From positions 2,914,001 to 2,978,000 of the forward strand of contig OX337234.1 in NCBI GenBank assembly GCA_946965045.2: a stretch of DNA of 64,000 nucleotides, given 5' to 3'. Positions 32,164 to 40,689 of this stretch are shown piece by piece; position 1 is the first letter of the stretch, and every line of letters begins with the position of its first letter. The translations under genes were made by a program, and so were the position numbers. Below the pieces are notes generated by a model. It saw only the letters and a program-made list of their open reading frames with translations, had not been told where the DNA came from and made no database searches. Source of the stretch: Epithemia pelagica (lineage: Eukaryota; Bacillariophyta; Bacillariophyceae; Surirellales; Surirellaceae).

Positions 32164-35100
32164 GTAGAAGCCAAAGAGGCGAGGAAGAAAGATGAAGAAG
32201 GAAAAGACCTGGAGGGGCTCAGCAGAAGAGAGCAGTTCAAGGAAACGCCCATCACGGAGACCTACTCGTCTTGGATCAGGAGGCAAGTATCCCTGACTCC
32301 CGGGAACTTGCGTTTGGGAATTGTATCCGACGGGTTGCCGGCGTGGTTGTTTCTGACGGACAACTTGACCAACTGTCAGCTCCAATGGTTGACGCTTCCT
32401 GACAACCAGCAGCATTGGGAGAACTTAGTTCCCAAGAACACTGAAATACGGTGGCTAAGCACGCAACCTCCCACCAAGACAGACGCACATTCTATTGAAG
32501 ATGTGGTCATGGAACTGCCGGCTTGCGATGTTGTTGTGTTTGAAGGAAAGTATCGACCACCCAGAGCCAGCTCAGAATTCTGGAAACGTTCCACTCAAGT
32601 CGTCTTGGCACAACGCTCTCTCAGAGGCAAATCCCCAAGCAATTGGGCAGCGTCGTCACGAGCGCTTAACCATGCACAATTGGGAGGGGTGACCAACTGG
32701 AGTTGTCAATTTCATGTTTGGACGAGAAAGGACAGCGAATCGGTTTCAGCAGCGACCTTTTGGGAGGAAGAAATCTTGCAAGGCACTGATAGTTCATTCG
32801 AAGATTTGCTCGACAAGAAACAGACAGGCAAACGAGTTCGAGAGGATATTGAACCATCGTCTGAGACCAACAAAAATCAAGTGGACTGTGAAACTATCCT
32901 GAAGAAAAGAAAGAAGTTGTGGACACTACCAACAGTGTTCGGGTCCATGAGGACCAAGCGGCGTTTGACAGTGTCGGAAGTCTCGTTTTGCTTGGATGTT
33001 CCTTCTTCCTTAGCGAAAACGATGAATGAATCCACAAGTGAGGTGGTGGTGAGGGAATTGACAAGCCCCATCAAGGTTGCTGCGGCAATCGGCGCCTGCC
33101 TTGTAGAGTGGACGAAAAAACGGGATCGCACCAATGAGGAAGAGGACGACGGGTATAAATTGCCGAGTATCAAGCGAAGTCGTCTCTCAGCCGAAATGAC
33201 GACAAACCAACAGAAGAGCGAGTTGAACGCCGGAACTGTCGATCCAGTTGCAAGTATCGACAATGCATCATCCATGAGCAGGGGGCTGTTTCGAAGAGAC
33301 AGGTTGAACGACTATCGTCGCCCCAAGGACACGGGGGTCGATACCACCTCAGAGAAGGCCGTCAAGCACGACAAAGCAGCGGTCCCAGTCGACTTGTGGG
33401 ACGACCGGGTGAGGTATTTGTTGGGTCACACTCGTCTTCAAGACAACCATCGAAGAGCATTCGCCATTCTGCGATCAGCCATGCTGCGTCGCTGGAAAAG
33501 GAATGCCATCCGCTCGTGGGTTGATTGGTGGAACAAACATAGCGATAATATCAAATATAATGAACCTCGCTGGTGGAAAGTCTTGCATGAGCGAGGATGG
33601 CAAGCGTGTCGTCAAGCATTCCAAGCTGATTTCTGGAGTTGGCCCGCAGGATCAGGTGTCTTTTTCTGGCGATGGCCTCAAGAATACATCAGAGATGTGG
33701 CTCTCGGCGTCCCACCCCTCTGGACTGGGGTGCCTCGCCAGATTTTGGAGCCACAGCAAGGTTTGGGAGACGAAGAGACCATTACAAAGATCAAGGAAAA
33801 GCTTGACGACGTTCGTCTAAAGAAGTATGTGGGGCCGGGTCAATGGAAAGCCACCAGGAACTATTTCGCGGTCCCAAAGGGTGAAACAGATATTATAATG
33901 GTTTATGATGGCACCAAGAGTGGATTGAATGATTGTTTATACGCACCTTGGTTCCCTCTTCCGGATGCAGACGTGTTAGTTCGCACCTTGGACGATTCGT
34001 ACTGGTGCGTTGATAATGATTATGGGGAAATGTTCCTAAATTTTTGGATCCACCCCGGACTCCAAGAATTTAGTGGGATGGATCTCACGCCTCTATTCGG
34101 AGAAACAGAGACAGGCGAACTGTACATCGAAGGATGGTATAGATGTCCCATGGGACAAAGTCCTTCGCCATTCAATACCGTCCAGCAGACAAGGCGACTC
34201 AAGCGCGTCATGATGGGCGACCCAGGTGACGAAGAAAACGTGTTTCGGTGGTCGTCGGTACGAGTGAATCTACCAGGAACTGTGGACTACCAGCCCGGTG
34301 TGCTGTGGATAGCTAAGTATCGATCGACTGGAGAATTGGCAGCTGATGCCCATGATTATGTGGACGACTTGAGAGGAACGGGACCTACGGCCGAAGATGC
34401 ATGGCAAGTGAGTTTGCAAATTGCCAAAACAGCGTCGTTCCATGGCGTGCAAGACGCCGCCCGAAAACGACGAGAACAAACCCAGAGTCCAGGGGCGTGG
34501 GCAGGTGTAGTGTGTGGAACAGAACCACGCCGACCCTACAAAACCGTGTCCCAAGAAAAATGGGAAAAGACTAAGAAAGAAGTGGGACGTCTACGAGAAG
34601 AAATGGATCAGTTAGCTACAGCAACCCCGAAAAACACTATGAACAGTAAGACGCTTGAACAGGTGGCAGGTTTTCTCAACCATGTGGGACGAGCTTTCCC
34701 TGTTATCAGAATATATCTAAATGGCGTTTATGCCACGCTGAACAGCTGGCGACCGGATCGCGATGATGAGGGGTGGAAGATTGGATCAGACATGTTGCAT
34801 CTACAAGATCCCCTGGGCCTTGAAACTCCGAAGCGAGTTCGGATGGTCCCTCGAATGCGTTTTGACATTGAAGCCCTGGAATCCTTGACCACCGCGTCAT
34901 CACCACCACGGCGCATGTTAAGACCAGACAAACAAGGAGCCACCGCGCGCTATTTCTTTGGAGATGCATCAGGAGCTGGCTTTGGAATGTCGGGCTGGAC
35001 TCCTGGTGATCATCAAGTTGAGGTTGATTTTGGAGCATGGGACCCAAAAGCAATGCAAGGATCTTCATCCAATTTCAGAGAGCTTGCAAACATTGTGATG

Positions 35101-35967
35101 AAGATAGAACAATTGTCGGAGGAGGATCGTCTTAACTCATTGGCGGAAGTCTTTATCTTCACCGACAACATGCACGCGGAATCTGCCTTTTACCGTGGCA
35201 CAGCCAAGTTACCGGAAGTGTTGAGTCTCATGTTCCGTCTTCATCGTGTGTTGATGAAAGGAGAGGCCTTTATACACGTTGTATGGGTGGCGGGTAAAAG
35301 GATGATCACGCAAGGGACCGATGGTTTGTCAAGATCAGATCTGACGAGTGGGGTAATGCGTGGGGATGCGATGCTTGATTTCGTCCCATTACACCTCACC
35401 GCCGACCAAAGACAGCCAAGAGTCATCTCGTCTTTACTTCGTCGCTTGGTAGACGATACGGATCAAGTGCACGTATTAAAGATGAACGATTGGTTCTCAA
35501 AACCAACAGATAACGACGGAGTTTTCGTGTGGCTTCCACCTCCCTGTCTAGCCGATGTAGCGGTCTTCACGATGGCCGAGGCTTGGCATGTACGGCCGTG
35601 GAACACGCACATTTTCATCGCACCTTCACTGATGAGCGGACGGTGGCGACGGATGTTGGCTAAAGCATCCGACATGTTTTGTGTTTTGCCCTTCGAGAAT
35701 ACGATTTGGCCGAAAGAGTTAGAACACGAACCGCTAACGATTGCCTTCGCCTTTCCTCTTCTAAACAGAAATCCTTGGAGAGTTAAATTCACGGAGCTTC
35801 TCCGTGATGACCGAGATGTGTTGCGTCAGATGCACCGGAAATCTTTCGCACACGCGCGGGATTATTTGCGCAAACTATGGATATGCGCGCGGGCACTGGA
35901 AGCCATGCCTGGGGGCATATCATGCTCACTGCTATGTAGTTCCAGGAGACCAAGACCCGTTCCCTAG
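32164..35967 (+). CDS. Reverse transcriptase/RNase H of the retroelement, in frame with gag after one TGA
   Basis: The frame is open for 1267 codons directly after the gag stop. Its first ATG is at 32509, 345 nt downstream, so read-through or re-initiation is needed. RT motifs lie between ~33.8 and 34.5 kb: motif A VDNDYGEMFLNFW, motif B RCPMGQSPSPFN, motif C HDYVDDLRG, then WAGVVCGTEPR. RNase H follows: FFGDASGAGFGMS, FRELANIV, FTDNMHAESAF, VAGKRMITQGTDGLSR. These match the DIRS-group RT/RH type. A further ~190 residues (VFVWLPPPCLADVAVF, WPKELEHEPLTIAF) correspond to the region that often follows RH in these elements; I cannot assign a methylase motif with confidence. Confidence 0.9.
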   Translation, partial: VEAKEARKKDEEGKDLEGLSRREQFKETPITETYSSWIRRQVSLTPGNLRLGIVSDGLPAWLFLTDNLTNCQLQWLTLPDNQQHWENLVPKNTEIRWLSTQPPTKTDAHSIEDVVMELPACDVVVFEGKYRPPRASSEFWKRSTQVVLAQRSLRGKSPSNWAASSRALNHAQLGGVTNWSCQFHVWTRKDSESVSAATFWEEEILQGTDSSFEDLLDKKQTGKRVREDIEPSSETNKNQVDCETILKKRKKLWTLPTVFGSMRTKRRLTVSEVSFCLDVPSSLAKTMNESTSEVVVRELTSPIKVAAAIGACLVEWTKKRDRTNEEEDDGYKLPSIKRSRLSAEMTTNQQKSELNAGTVDPVASIDNASSMSRGLFRRDRLNDYRRPKDTGVDTTSEKAVKHDKAAVPVDLWDDRVRYLLGHTRLQDNHRRAFAILRSAMLRRWKRNAIRSWVDWWNKHSDNIKYNEPRWWKVLHERGWQACRQAFQADFWSWPAGSGVFFWRWPQEYIRDVALGVPPLWTGVPRQILEPQQGLGDEETITKIKEKLDDVRLKKYVGPGQWKATRNYFAVPKGETDIIMVYDGTKSGLNDCLYAPWFPLPDADVLVRTLDDSYWCVDNDYGEMFLNFWIHPGLQEFSGMDLTPLFGETETGELYIEGWYRCPMGQSPSPFNTVQQTRRLKRVMMGDPGDEENVFRWSSVRVNLPGTVDYQPGVLWIAKYRSTGELAADAHDYVDDLRGTGPTAEDAWQVSLQIAKTASFHGVQDAARKRREQTQSPGAWAGVVCGTEPRRPYKTVSQEKWEKTKKEVGRLREEMDQLATATPKNTMNSKTLEQVAGFLNHVGRAFPVIRIYLNGVYATLNSWRPDRDDEGWKIGSDMLHLQDPLGLETPKRVRMVPRMRFDIEALESLTTASSPPRRMLRPDKQGATARYFFGDASGAGFGMSGWTPGDHQVEVDFGAWDPKAMQGSSSNFRELANIVMKIEQLSEEDRLNSLAEVFIFTDNMHAESAFYRGTAKLPEVLSLMFRLHRVLMKGEAFIHVVWVAGKRMITQGTDGLSRSDLTSGVMRGDAMLDFVPLHLTADQRQPRVISSLLRRLVDDTDQVHVLKMNDWFSKPTDNDGVFVWLPPPCLADVAVFTMAEAWHVRPWNTHIFIAPSLMSGRWRRMLAKASDMFCVLPFENTIWPKELEHEPLTIAFAFPLLNRNPWRVKFTELLRDDRDVLRQMHRKSFAHARDYLRKLWICARALEAMPGGISCSLLCSSRRPRPVP

Positions 35968-37348
35968 AGACCTCAAACCTAAACAGTTCGAGATAGACGA
36001 GAATGGAAAGTTGGTTGAAGAAGACGAGGGATGGGAAACGACTATGGCAGAAAAGAAAGTACTGGATGCATGGTTCTGTCACGCTCGGCCAGGAGATCAC
36101 CTGATAACCCCTTTTCAATGTGAACTCTGCCATTTCAGGAACGTGTTTAAAAGAGATCCTAACATAGAGAGCGAAGAAGACAAGTGGGCGTTAAAGTGCA
36201 TTATACGCGCAAATCTAGACGCCTTCTGGGCCAGACGCACGAGTACCGTTCAAGGCAACACTCGGGAGATGGCTCGGTCAATGAGAATCCTGGAATCATT
36301 GCGAATTGCATCACCAACTTCCATCCATCGGCGAGGACCTTACCCCATTGAAGATGTGATGGGGATGATCCCGGCTATGATCTCGCTCCAGCGATCCTTG
36401 GACAAAGGACGCAATTCCAAGACCATCCATTGGGATACAATGAGAGGCGTACGGTCCACCTTCTCCAATTTCATTCACACGACTGTATCAGGAAGTCGAG
36501 GAGCGATGTTGAGCGATGGAAGAAGATCAACGCAAATTACGGAGGTTGTAGCCAATTCCTTGTGGTTTAAGCGATTCATGGACGGCTGCCATGAGAGAAT
36601 GGGTGACGTCAAAATCCAAGATGCGGCGATGTCCATAGAGTTACTTCTCGAGTTGGAGAGAATGCTTGAGTTGCAATACCAACAACTGAAAGAGAACAAT
36701 GGCGACAAATCGCTGTTTGAAGTTGTTACTTTGGGAGCTTCGCTCGTACTCGGATTTTCGAGCGCATTGCGAGGAGAAGAACTTGCACACATTCGCCTGA
36801 TGGAAACAATGGAATATACCAAGAGGGGCATAACACATCCAAAGTACCCGCACGTGTTATTAGCTCTGGAGGGGCGTTTCAAAGGACTCATTGCAAGACA
36901 AAAGCACAAGATACCGTTGGTAGAGACAACTCGCTCTGGAATCGCCAATAAGAAATGGTTGCTCCGGTTGTTTGCAGCATACGAGAAGTCAGGAGCGAGA
37001 TATGGACCATTGTTTCGTTCATCGCCTCGCGGAGAAAGAGCTGTGAGCATTCAACAATTGGACTTGTGGCTGCATGAACTGTTGATTGGATGTCAGAAAC
37101 AACACCCGGAACTATTGGGTAATGACATTGACTCGTTGTCCACTTACAGCTTTCGACGGTCTCTGCGAAGTGGCTCCACCACTCAAGCACGAAATCAAAA
37201 GGTACCCAAAGATGTGGTGGTACTCAACAACCGATGGCGGTCACAGGAACAGGCACGGTCAAGAGAAGCTCAGTCAGACATGATCGATTTGTATACTGAT
37301 GTCGTTGCGGCCCTCGCAACTCTATTACAATATTCAGAAGCTTTGTAA
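35807..37348 (+). CDS. Tyrosine recombinase (YR) of the DIRS-like element with N-terminal zinc motif
   Basis: 513 residues from ATG 35807, overlapping the RT ORF in another frame. The N-terminus has a Cys/His cluster (CVRCTGN, CANYGYARGHWKPC, AYHAHC), probably a zinc-binding module. The C-terminal half carries the YR signature: first Arg in SALRGEELAHIR (residue ~322), TYSFRRS (~446-452) at the usual HxxR box, Trp in NNRWRS (~475), and a candidate nucleophile Tyr in DLYTDV (~494). In most YRs the HxxR box reads HSFRR; here the His position is Tyr, a conservative known variant in the superfamily but worth testing. The enzyme would integrate the circular cDNA without target duplication. Confidence 0.85.
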   Translation: MTEMCCVRCTGNLSHTRGIICANYGYARGHWKPCLGAYHAHCYVVPGDQDPFPRDLKPKQFEIDENGKLVEEDEGWETTMAEKKVLDAWFCHARPGDHLITPFQCELCHFRNVFKRDPNIESEEDKWALKCIIRANLDAFWARRTSTVQGNTREMARSMRILESLRIASPTSIHRRGPYPIEDVMGMIPAMISLQRSLDKGRNSKTIHWDTMRGVRSTFSNFIHTTVSGSRGAMLSDGRRSTQITEVVANSLWFKRFMDGCHERMGDVKIQDAAMSIELLLELERMLELQYQQLKENNGDKSLFEVVTLGASLVLGFSSALRGEELAHIRLMETMEYTKRGITHPKYPHVLLALEGRFKGLIARQKHKIPLVETTRSGIANKKWLLRLFAAYEKSGARYGPLFRSSPRGERAVSIQQLDLWLHELLIGCQKQHPELLGNDIDSLSTYSFRRSLRSGSTTQARNQKVPKDVVVLNNRWRSQEQARSREAQSDMIDLYTDVVAALATLLQYSEAL

Positions 37349-37995
37349 CAAAAGCAGAGAAGATTTCAAGGACGATATGGAGGGGGAAAGGATTGTACAC
37401 ATACGTGCACTCTGTCGTTTGCGAACTCACTGATGGAATAAGATGGGGTTCGAAGCTATTGGAGTTCCATGCTATTCTCACCTTGGCCGGGGGAATTGAC
37501 TTGGACGGCTTAAGCGGAGGTTCGCCCCGCGTGCTGACTCGGGACTAAACTCTTGAGGACTACCGGCTTCGGGACTCCGACGATTCTTCAGGGGGTAAGA
37601 GTTGGACTGGCCTTGACAGCGGCAGTACAGCGTCGATCTTGGTATCCATTCACACTTTGATGTTTTTGGATGCCGCTCCACTGGGAAGGAGTTCCCCTTA
37701 CCGTAATACAGCATAATCTAGACGATTATGACTGTTACTACCCAGCGTCATTCCACGACTCCAAGCCACGTTCGACCCTGTGTCAAAGGAAAGAATGCAG
37801 TTTACCTGGAAGAAATGAAAGTGCCATTATTTTGATATGCCATTCACCTATGTAACTTCTCATCCAACAGGCTTTCTTCTCCTTTACCGTTCTCACCGAA
37901 CATTTTTCATCGTGATATTTGATGTGTGCAGTGTGGGGCGGAAATGCTTGTTGGTACGGCTTCTACGGGGGCGCGCGAGCCTGATTTTGCGGAAA
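37349..37995 (+). other. 3' region of the retroelement
   Basis: About 650 bp after the YR stop with no ORF of note. GC-rich at first, with repeated CTCGGGACT/TTCGGGACT words. The right element end should lie near 37995, before the repeated TAAGCACCA motif. Confidence 0.4.
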
Positions 37996-38029
37996 TAAGC
38001 ACCAATGGCAAAAAATCGATGTACATTTG
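37996..38029. repeat. Right copy of imperfect ~34-bp direct repeat
   Basis: Partner of 28922-28956. Its TAAGCACCA also forms a hairpin with TGGTGCTTA just downstream, at the inner edge of the outer TIR. Confidence 0.65.
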
Positions 38030-38058
38030 GTGGTGCTTAACTAACGCAATTTACGGTA
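38029..38058 (-). repeat. Right terminal inverted repeat of outer element
   Basis: Inverted copy of 24940-24969, 29 of 30 positions identical, ending in GGTA. Confidence 0.85.
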
Positions 38059-38062
38059 GGTA

Positions 38063-38556
38063 GTTTGAGATTTGTTTTTCAGAGTAGGTAGATAAGGTTA
38101 ATACCTCTTGGGAATGAAACGCGCGCTATAATGTTTGCACCGTGTTTACATCGGGTTCAATACAACACTGCATTTTCTTCTTGGTCAAAAATATTGATGG
38201 TATGCGATTTAGTCTTACACTCTCCGCGTTCTCGCTATCGCTTTCCGAGACGACAGCCTCTTCACGATAGCATTGTTCTTACCCGATTCTCATGAGAAAG
38301 CAGGCGTTTAGTATCCTTCGTTCGCAGCCATTCACGAGAGAACAAGTCATGTGGAGTCGAGGAGTATAACCATAGATTGACTTTGTAGGCTCATGTGTCG
38401 TTCGACCATCTGGAAAGAAATGACTGGAACAACTGTGTATGCTTCAAAAGCTGCTTAATCCATCACGCCCCAACTTTGAAAACAGCCGTTCTGGTTGTTG
38501 TATTTCCTCGCAAATGAAGACCCTTGTTATTATCCTTGATGGCTTGAATCTTGTCT
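38063..38556. repeat. Right copy of ~0.5-kb direct repeat (FkbM 3' end and flank)
   Basis: Starts five bases after the right outer TIR and runs into the intact FkbM coding sequence. It is the presumed source of the copy at 22673-23229. Confidence 0.88.
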
Positions 38557-39806
38557 CTGTAAAAGGGAACATTGTACTCTTGTGGATTTTTCTTGGACCA
38601 AAAGATATCGTACAGGTCCATGCGGGGCGATCGACTCCCATGTCGTATCCACGTGGTTTCCCATGTTTGGGGATCCAGTTTCACAAAGGCACCCAGTGGT
38701 TCCGACCACTGGTAGGGGGACAAGGAATTTTGGGCCAACACGTCAAAAATATGGTCACGAATCTCATATCCACAGAGTTTGAGCCGTTGCCACGACCATT
38801 CAATGGATACATAGTGAATGGCGTGTTGACGCAAAAATTGTAACCCACCGGCCAATGCGGTGCATTCAAAACCCTCCACGTCAACCTTGAGAACGATTGG
38901 ACGGGAGCTGTGAGACGGAATATAGTCCAGGAGTCGATCCAATGGAATTCCCAGGGCATAGTCGTGGCCTTGTTTGAGTTGGTGGTCGTCGATCGTGGTT
39001 TTCCCTCGCTGGTCCCACTCTTGAACCGCAAAGGCACCCAAGTTTCTCTTGGCAGATTGCGTTTTGATTTCGACAACCGTGTCGGTCGCCGTGACAGCTC
39101 GACGAAACAATGTAATGGAATTGTTGTTCTGCTTGATTTCAGTCGGGGAGCCAAACACTTTTGGGTTGGCCATTAGTGTTTGGCAAATGCGTTGATAGTT
39201 TTGTGGTACTGGTTCAAAGGCAAAGACACTGTGACCCTTGGCAGCCGCTGTCAAGGCATACATTCCAATATTGCTACCCAAATCAATCAAGATGGAGTTG
39301 GAGTGTTCTTGGAGTGCCGCCATGGACAATTGCAAGGCTCCGCATTCAAAGCATCCCTCCTTGGCAATACTTGCCGAAATATACCGGTCGACGGCTGGAT
39401 CATGAATGCTCATGAGAAAGGATGGATCAGTGGACGTGGCAATCATTTGTCCCGAGGATGAGAGTTCTGGTGACGATTCAATCGTGGCACAATCGATCAC
39501 TCCATCATCGATAACCATTGTCGTGGATGCATTCGTGTCCAATTGGACTGGTTGTTGGTCCTCGACAGTATCAAAACGTTGACGAATGAATGGACCATTT
39601 TCAACCCCCATCTGTTTGCTTTGGAGAATAAGATTCATGAGCCACATGGTTGTGGTGAGGACAAGAAGAACCAGAAGTATCACCGACAACTTGTAGGGTG
39701 TGGAATGGACCTGTCGTTTTCGAACGGTTGTACTGTGGATGGCGTTTGTGGCTGCAGGAGTTCTCTCTCTTAGAACCTTGTTACGTTTCATACGGATTCG
39801 AGCCAT
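38463..39806 (-). CDS. FkbM-family methyltransferase, type II membrane protein
   Basis: 447 residues. A basic cytoplasmic N-terminus (~1-38) is followed by one hydrophobic segment (~40-61, LSVILLVLLVL), the layout of a Golgi type II enzyme. The methyltransferase domain (~165-390) has SAM motif I ILIDLGSNIGMYALTAAA, the acidic FAFEPVPQNYQ motif, and the FkbM signature IVLKVDVEGFECTALAGG followed by YVSIEW. FkbM enzymes methylate hydroxyls of sugars, polyketides or other small groups; the substrate here is unknown. Its 3' end lies inside the right copy of the direct repeat, but the ORF is intact. The neighbouring minus-strand gene is also a type II membrane protein with a transferase-like fold, so a shared glycan-modification role is possible. 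Confidence 0.88.
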   Translation of the reverse strand: MARIRMKRNKVLRERTPAATNAIHSTTVRKRQVHSTPYKLSVILLVLLVLTTTMWLMNLILQSKQMGVENGPFIRQRFDTVEDQQPVQLDTNASTTMVIDDGVIDCATIESSPELSSSGQMIATSTDPSFLMSIHDPAVDRYISASIAKEGCFECGALQLSMAALQEHSNSILIDLGSNIGMYALTAAAKGHSVFAFEPVPQNYQRICQTLMANPKVFGSPTEIKQNNNSITLFRRAVTATDTVVEIKTQSAKRNLGAFAVQEWDQRGKTTIDDHQLKQGHDYALGIPLDRLLDYIPSHSSRPIVLKVDVEGFECTALAGGLQFLRQHAIHYVSIEWSWQRLKLCGYEIRDHIFDVLAQNSLSPYQWSEPLGAFVKLDPQTWETTWIRHGSRSPRMDLYDIFWSKKNPQEYNVPFYRDKIQAIKDNNKGLHLRGNTTTRTAVFKVGA

Positions 39807-40689
39807 TCTGAGCTTTGAAATGGTTTCAGCACCTTTTTGTTTGAGACAAAAAGAAAGAGGGCTGCAAGGAGCTCAGATTCAAGATCTTTTCATCTAGAGA
39901 TCTCGACGAAAGAAACAGTGGATCAAGAAAATGTGTGGGCGGAAGCATCGTCTGGCGTGCTCGCCAAACTTTTATGCGACCTATACATGACTGAAAAAAC
40001 TAGCACGCCTATGACTCGTAGTGTAGTAGTGTAGTGTCTAGCTGCAGCAACTCATTTTTTCTGTATTCTAGTAGAAGGTGCATGAAAGTATGCACGAGGT
40101 AATCTACTCCGTACAAACATGTTACCATTCTCCAAGACGGTGACAGCTTCGTCCAACACAGAAGGACTGTTACTCTTGTGTGCCGTCGAAAATCAAATCG
40201 TGCCGGGAAGGCAATGGGAAAAATTGTCGTCGTGACATTCATGTTCTAGACAAAAACTGGCATTTGTTTATCGGGCCTCAACGTCGACCATAGGTAGTAA
40301 AGGCTCTACCACTCATTCATTCCCAAAACATACCAGCGAGCTTTGGGAATGACGCCGAGATCATGATCACAATGCACACTCCATTGGAGGAGGTACAACA
40401 GGCGTGGATTCTATCACGCTTTGGTGCGTTTGCTCTTTAGAACAGCTGTATTCCATACCCCCAACTCGACATGTTCATACTCTGTTGGAGGGGTGAATCG
40501 CAGTAGCACCTCAAGACAAGGAGCTGGGAGAAAAGACCATGAGATTGCCACACGTCGCACGGCGGTTGCACGTGCCACAACCAAAACTGTCACAACAAAC
40601 GAATCCAGTCTCCGCGAATCCGCCGCGAATCTGCCACAAATAACTCTGTTGCGATTATGGCCGTCATTGTGGGAGGATCCACCCGGTTG
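39807..40689. other. Intergenic, no recognised feature
   Basis: Upstream of the FkbM gene and downstream of the sulfotransferase-like gene, both minus. Only short ORFs without family resemblance. Confidence 0.4.

Larger units (their letters stand above)
28957..37995 (+). mobile_element. DIRS-like tyrosine-recombinase retrotransposon
   Basis: About 9 kb containing gag, RT/RNase H and tyrosine recombinase in the order typical of DIRS elements, with the last two ORFs overlapping by 164 bp or less. There is no integrase, protease or LTR. Boundaries are set by the flanking ~34-bp repeats and are approximate. I could not find the inverted termini and internal complementary region expected of DIRS-1, nor clear split direct repeats of the PAT/Ngaro kind. 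An imperfect direct repeat of ~27 bp occurs in the leader (near 28977 and 29098, GGTCG..AAGCGA..ATCCCA). Confidence 0.85.
24940..38058. mobile_element. Outer element with 30-bp terminal inverted repeats, now filled by two other TEs
   Basis: The left terminus at 24940-24969 and right terminus at 38029-38058 are inverted copies differing at one of 30 positions. Each outer end is a TA dinucleotide, which fits a TA target duplication of the Tc1/mariner type. Almost nothing of the element's own interior remains: piggyBac sits immediately inside the left TIR and the retroelement occupies the rest. The original element was probably a short non-autonomous MITE; that is inference. Confidence 0.65.

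Noticed and set aside
37480-37620. GC-rich segment with GGTTCGCCCC after the recombinase ORF, considered as a tRNA
   Set aside because: I could not fold a cloverleaf with acceptor and anticodon stems around it.
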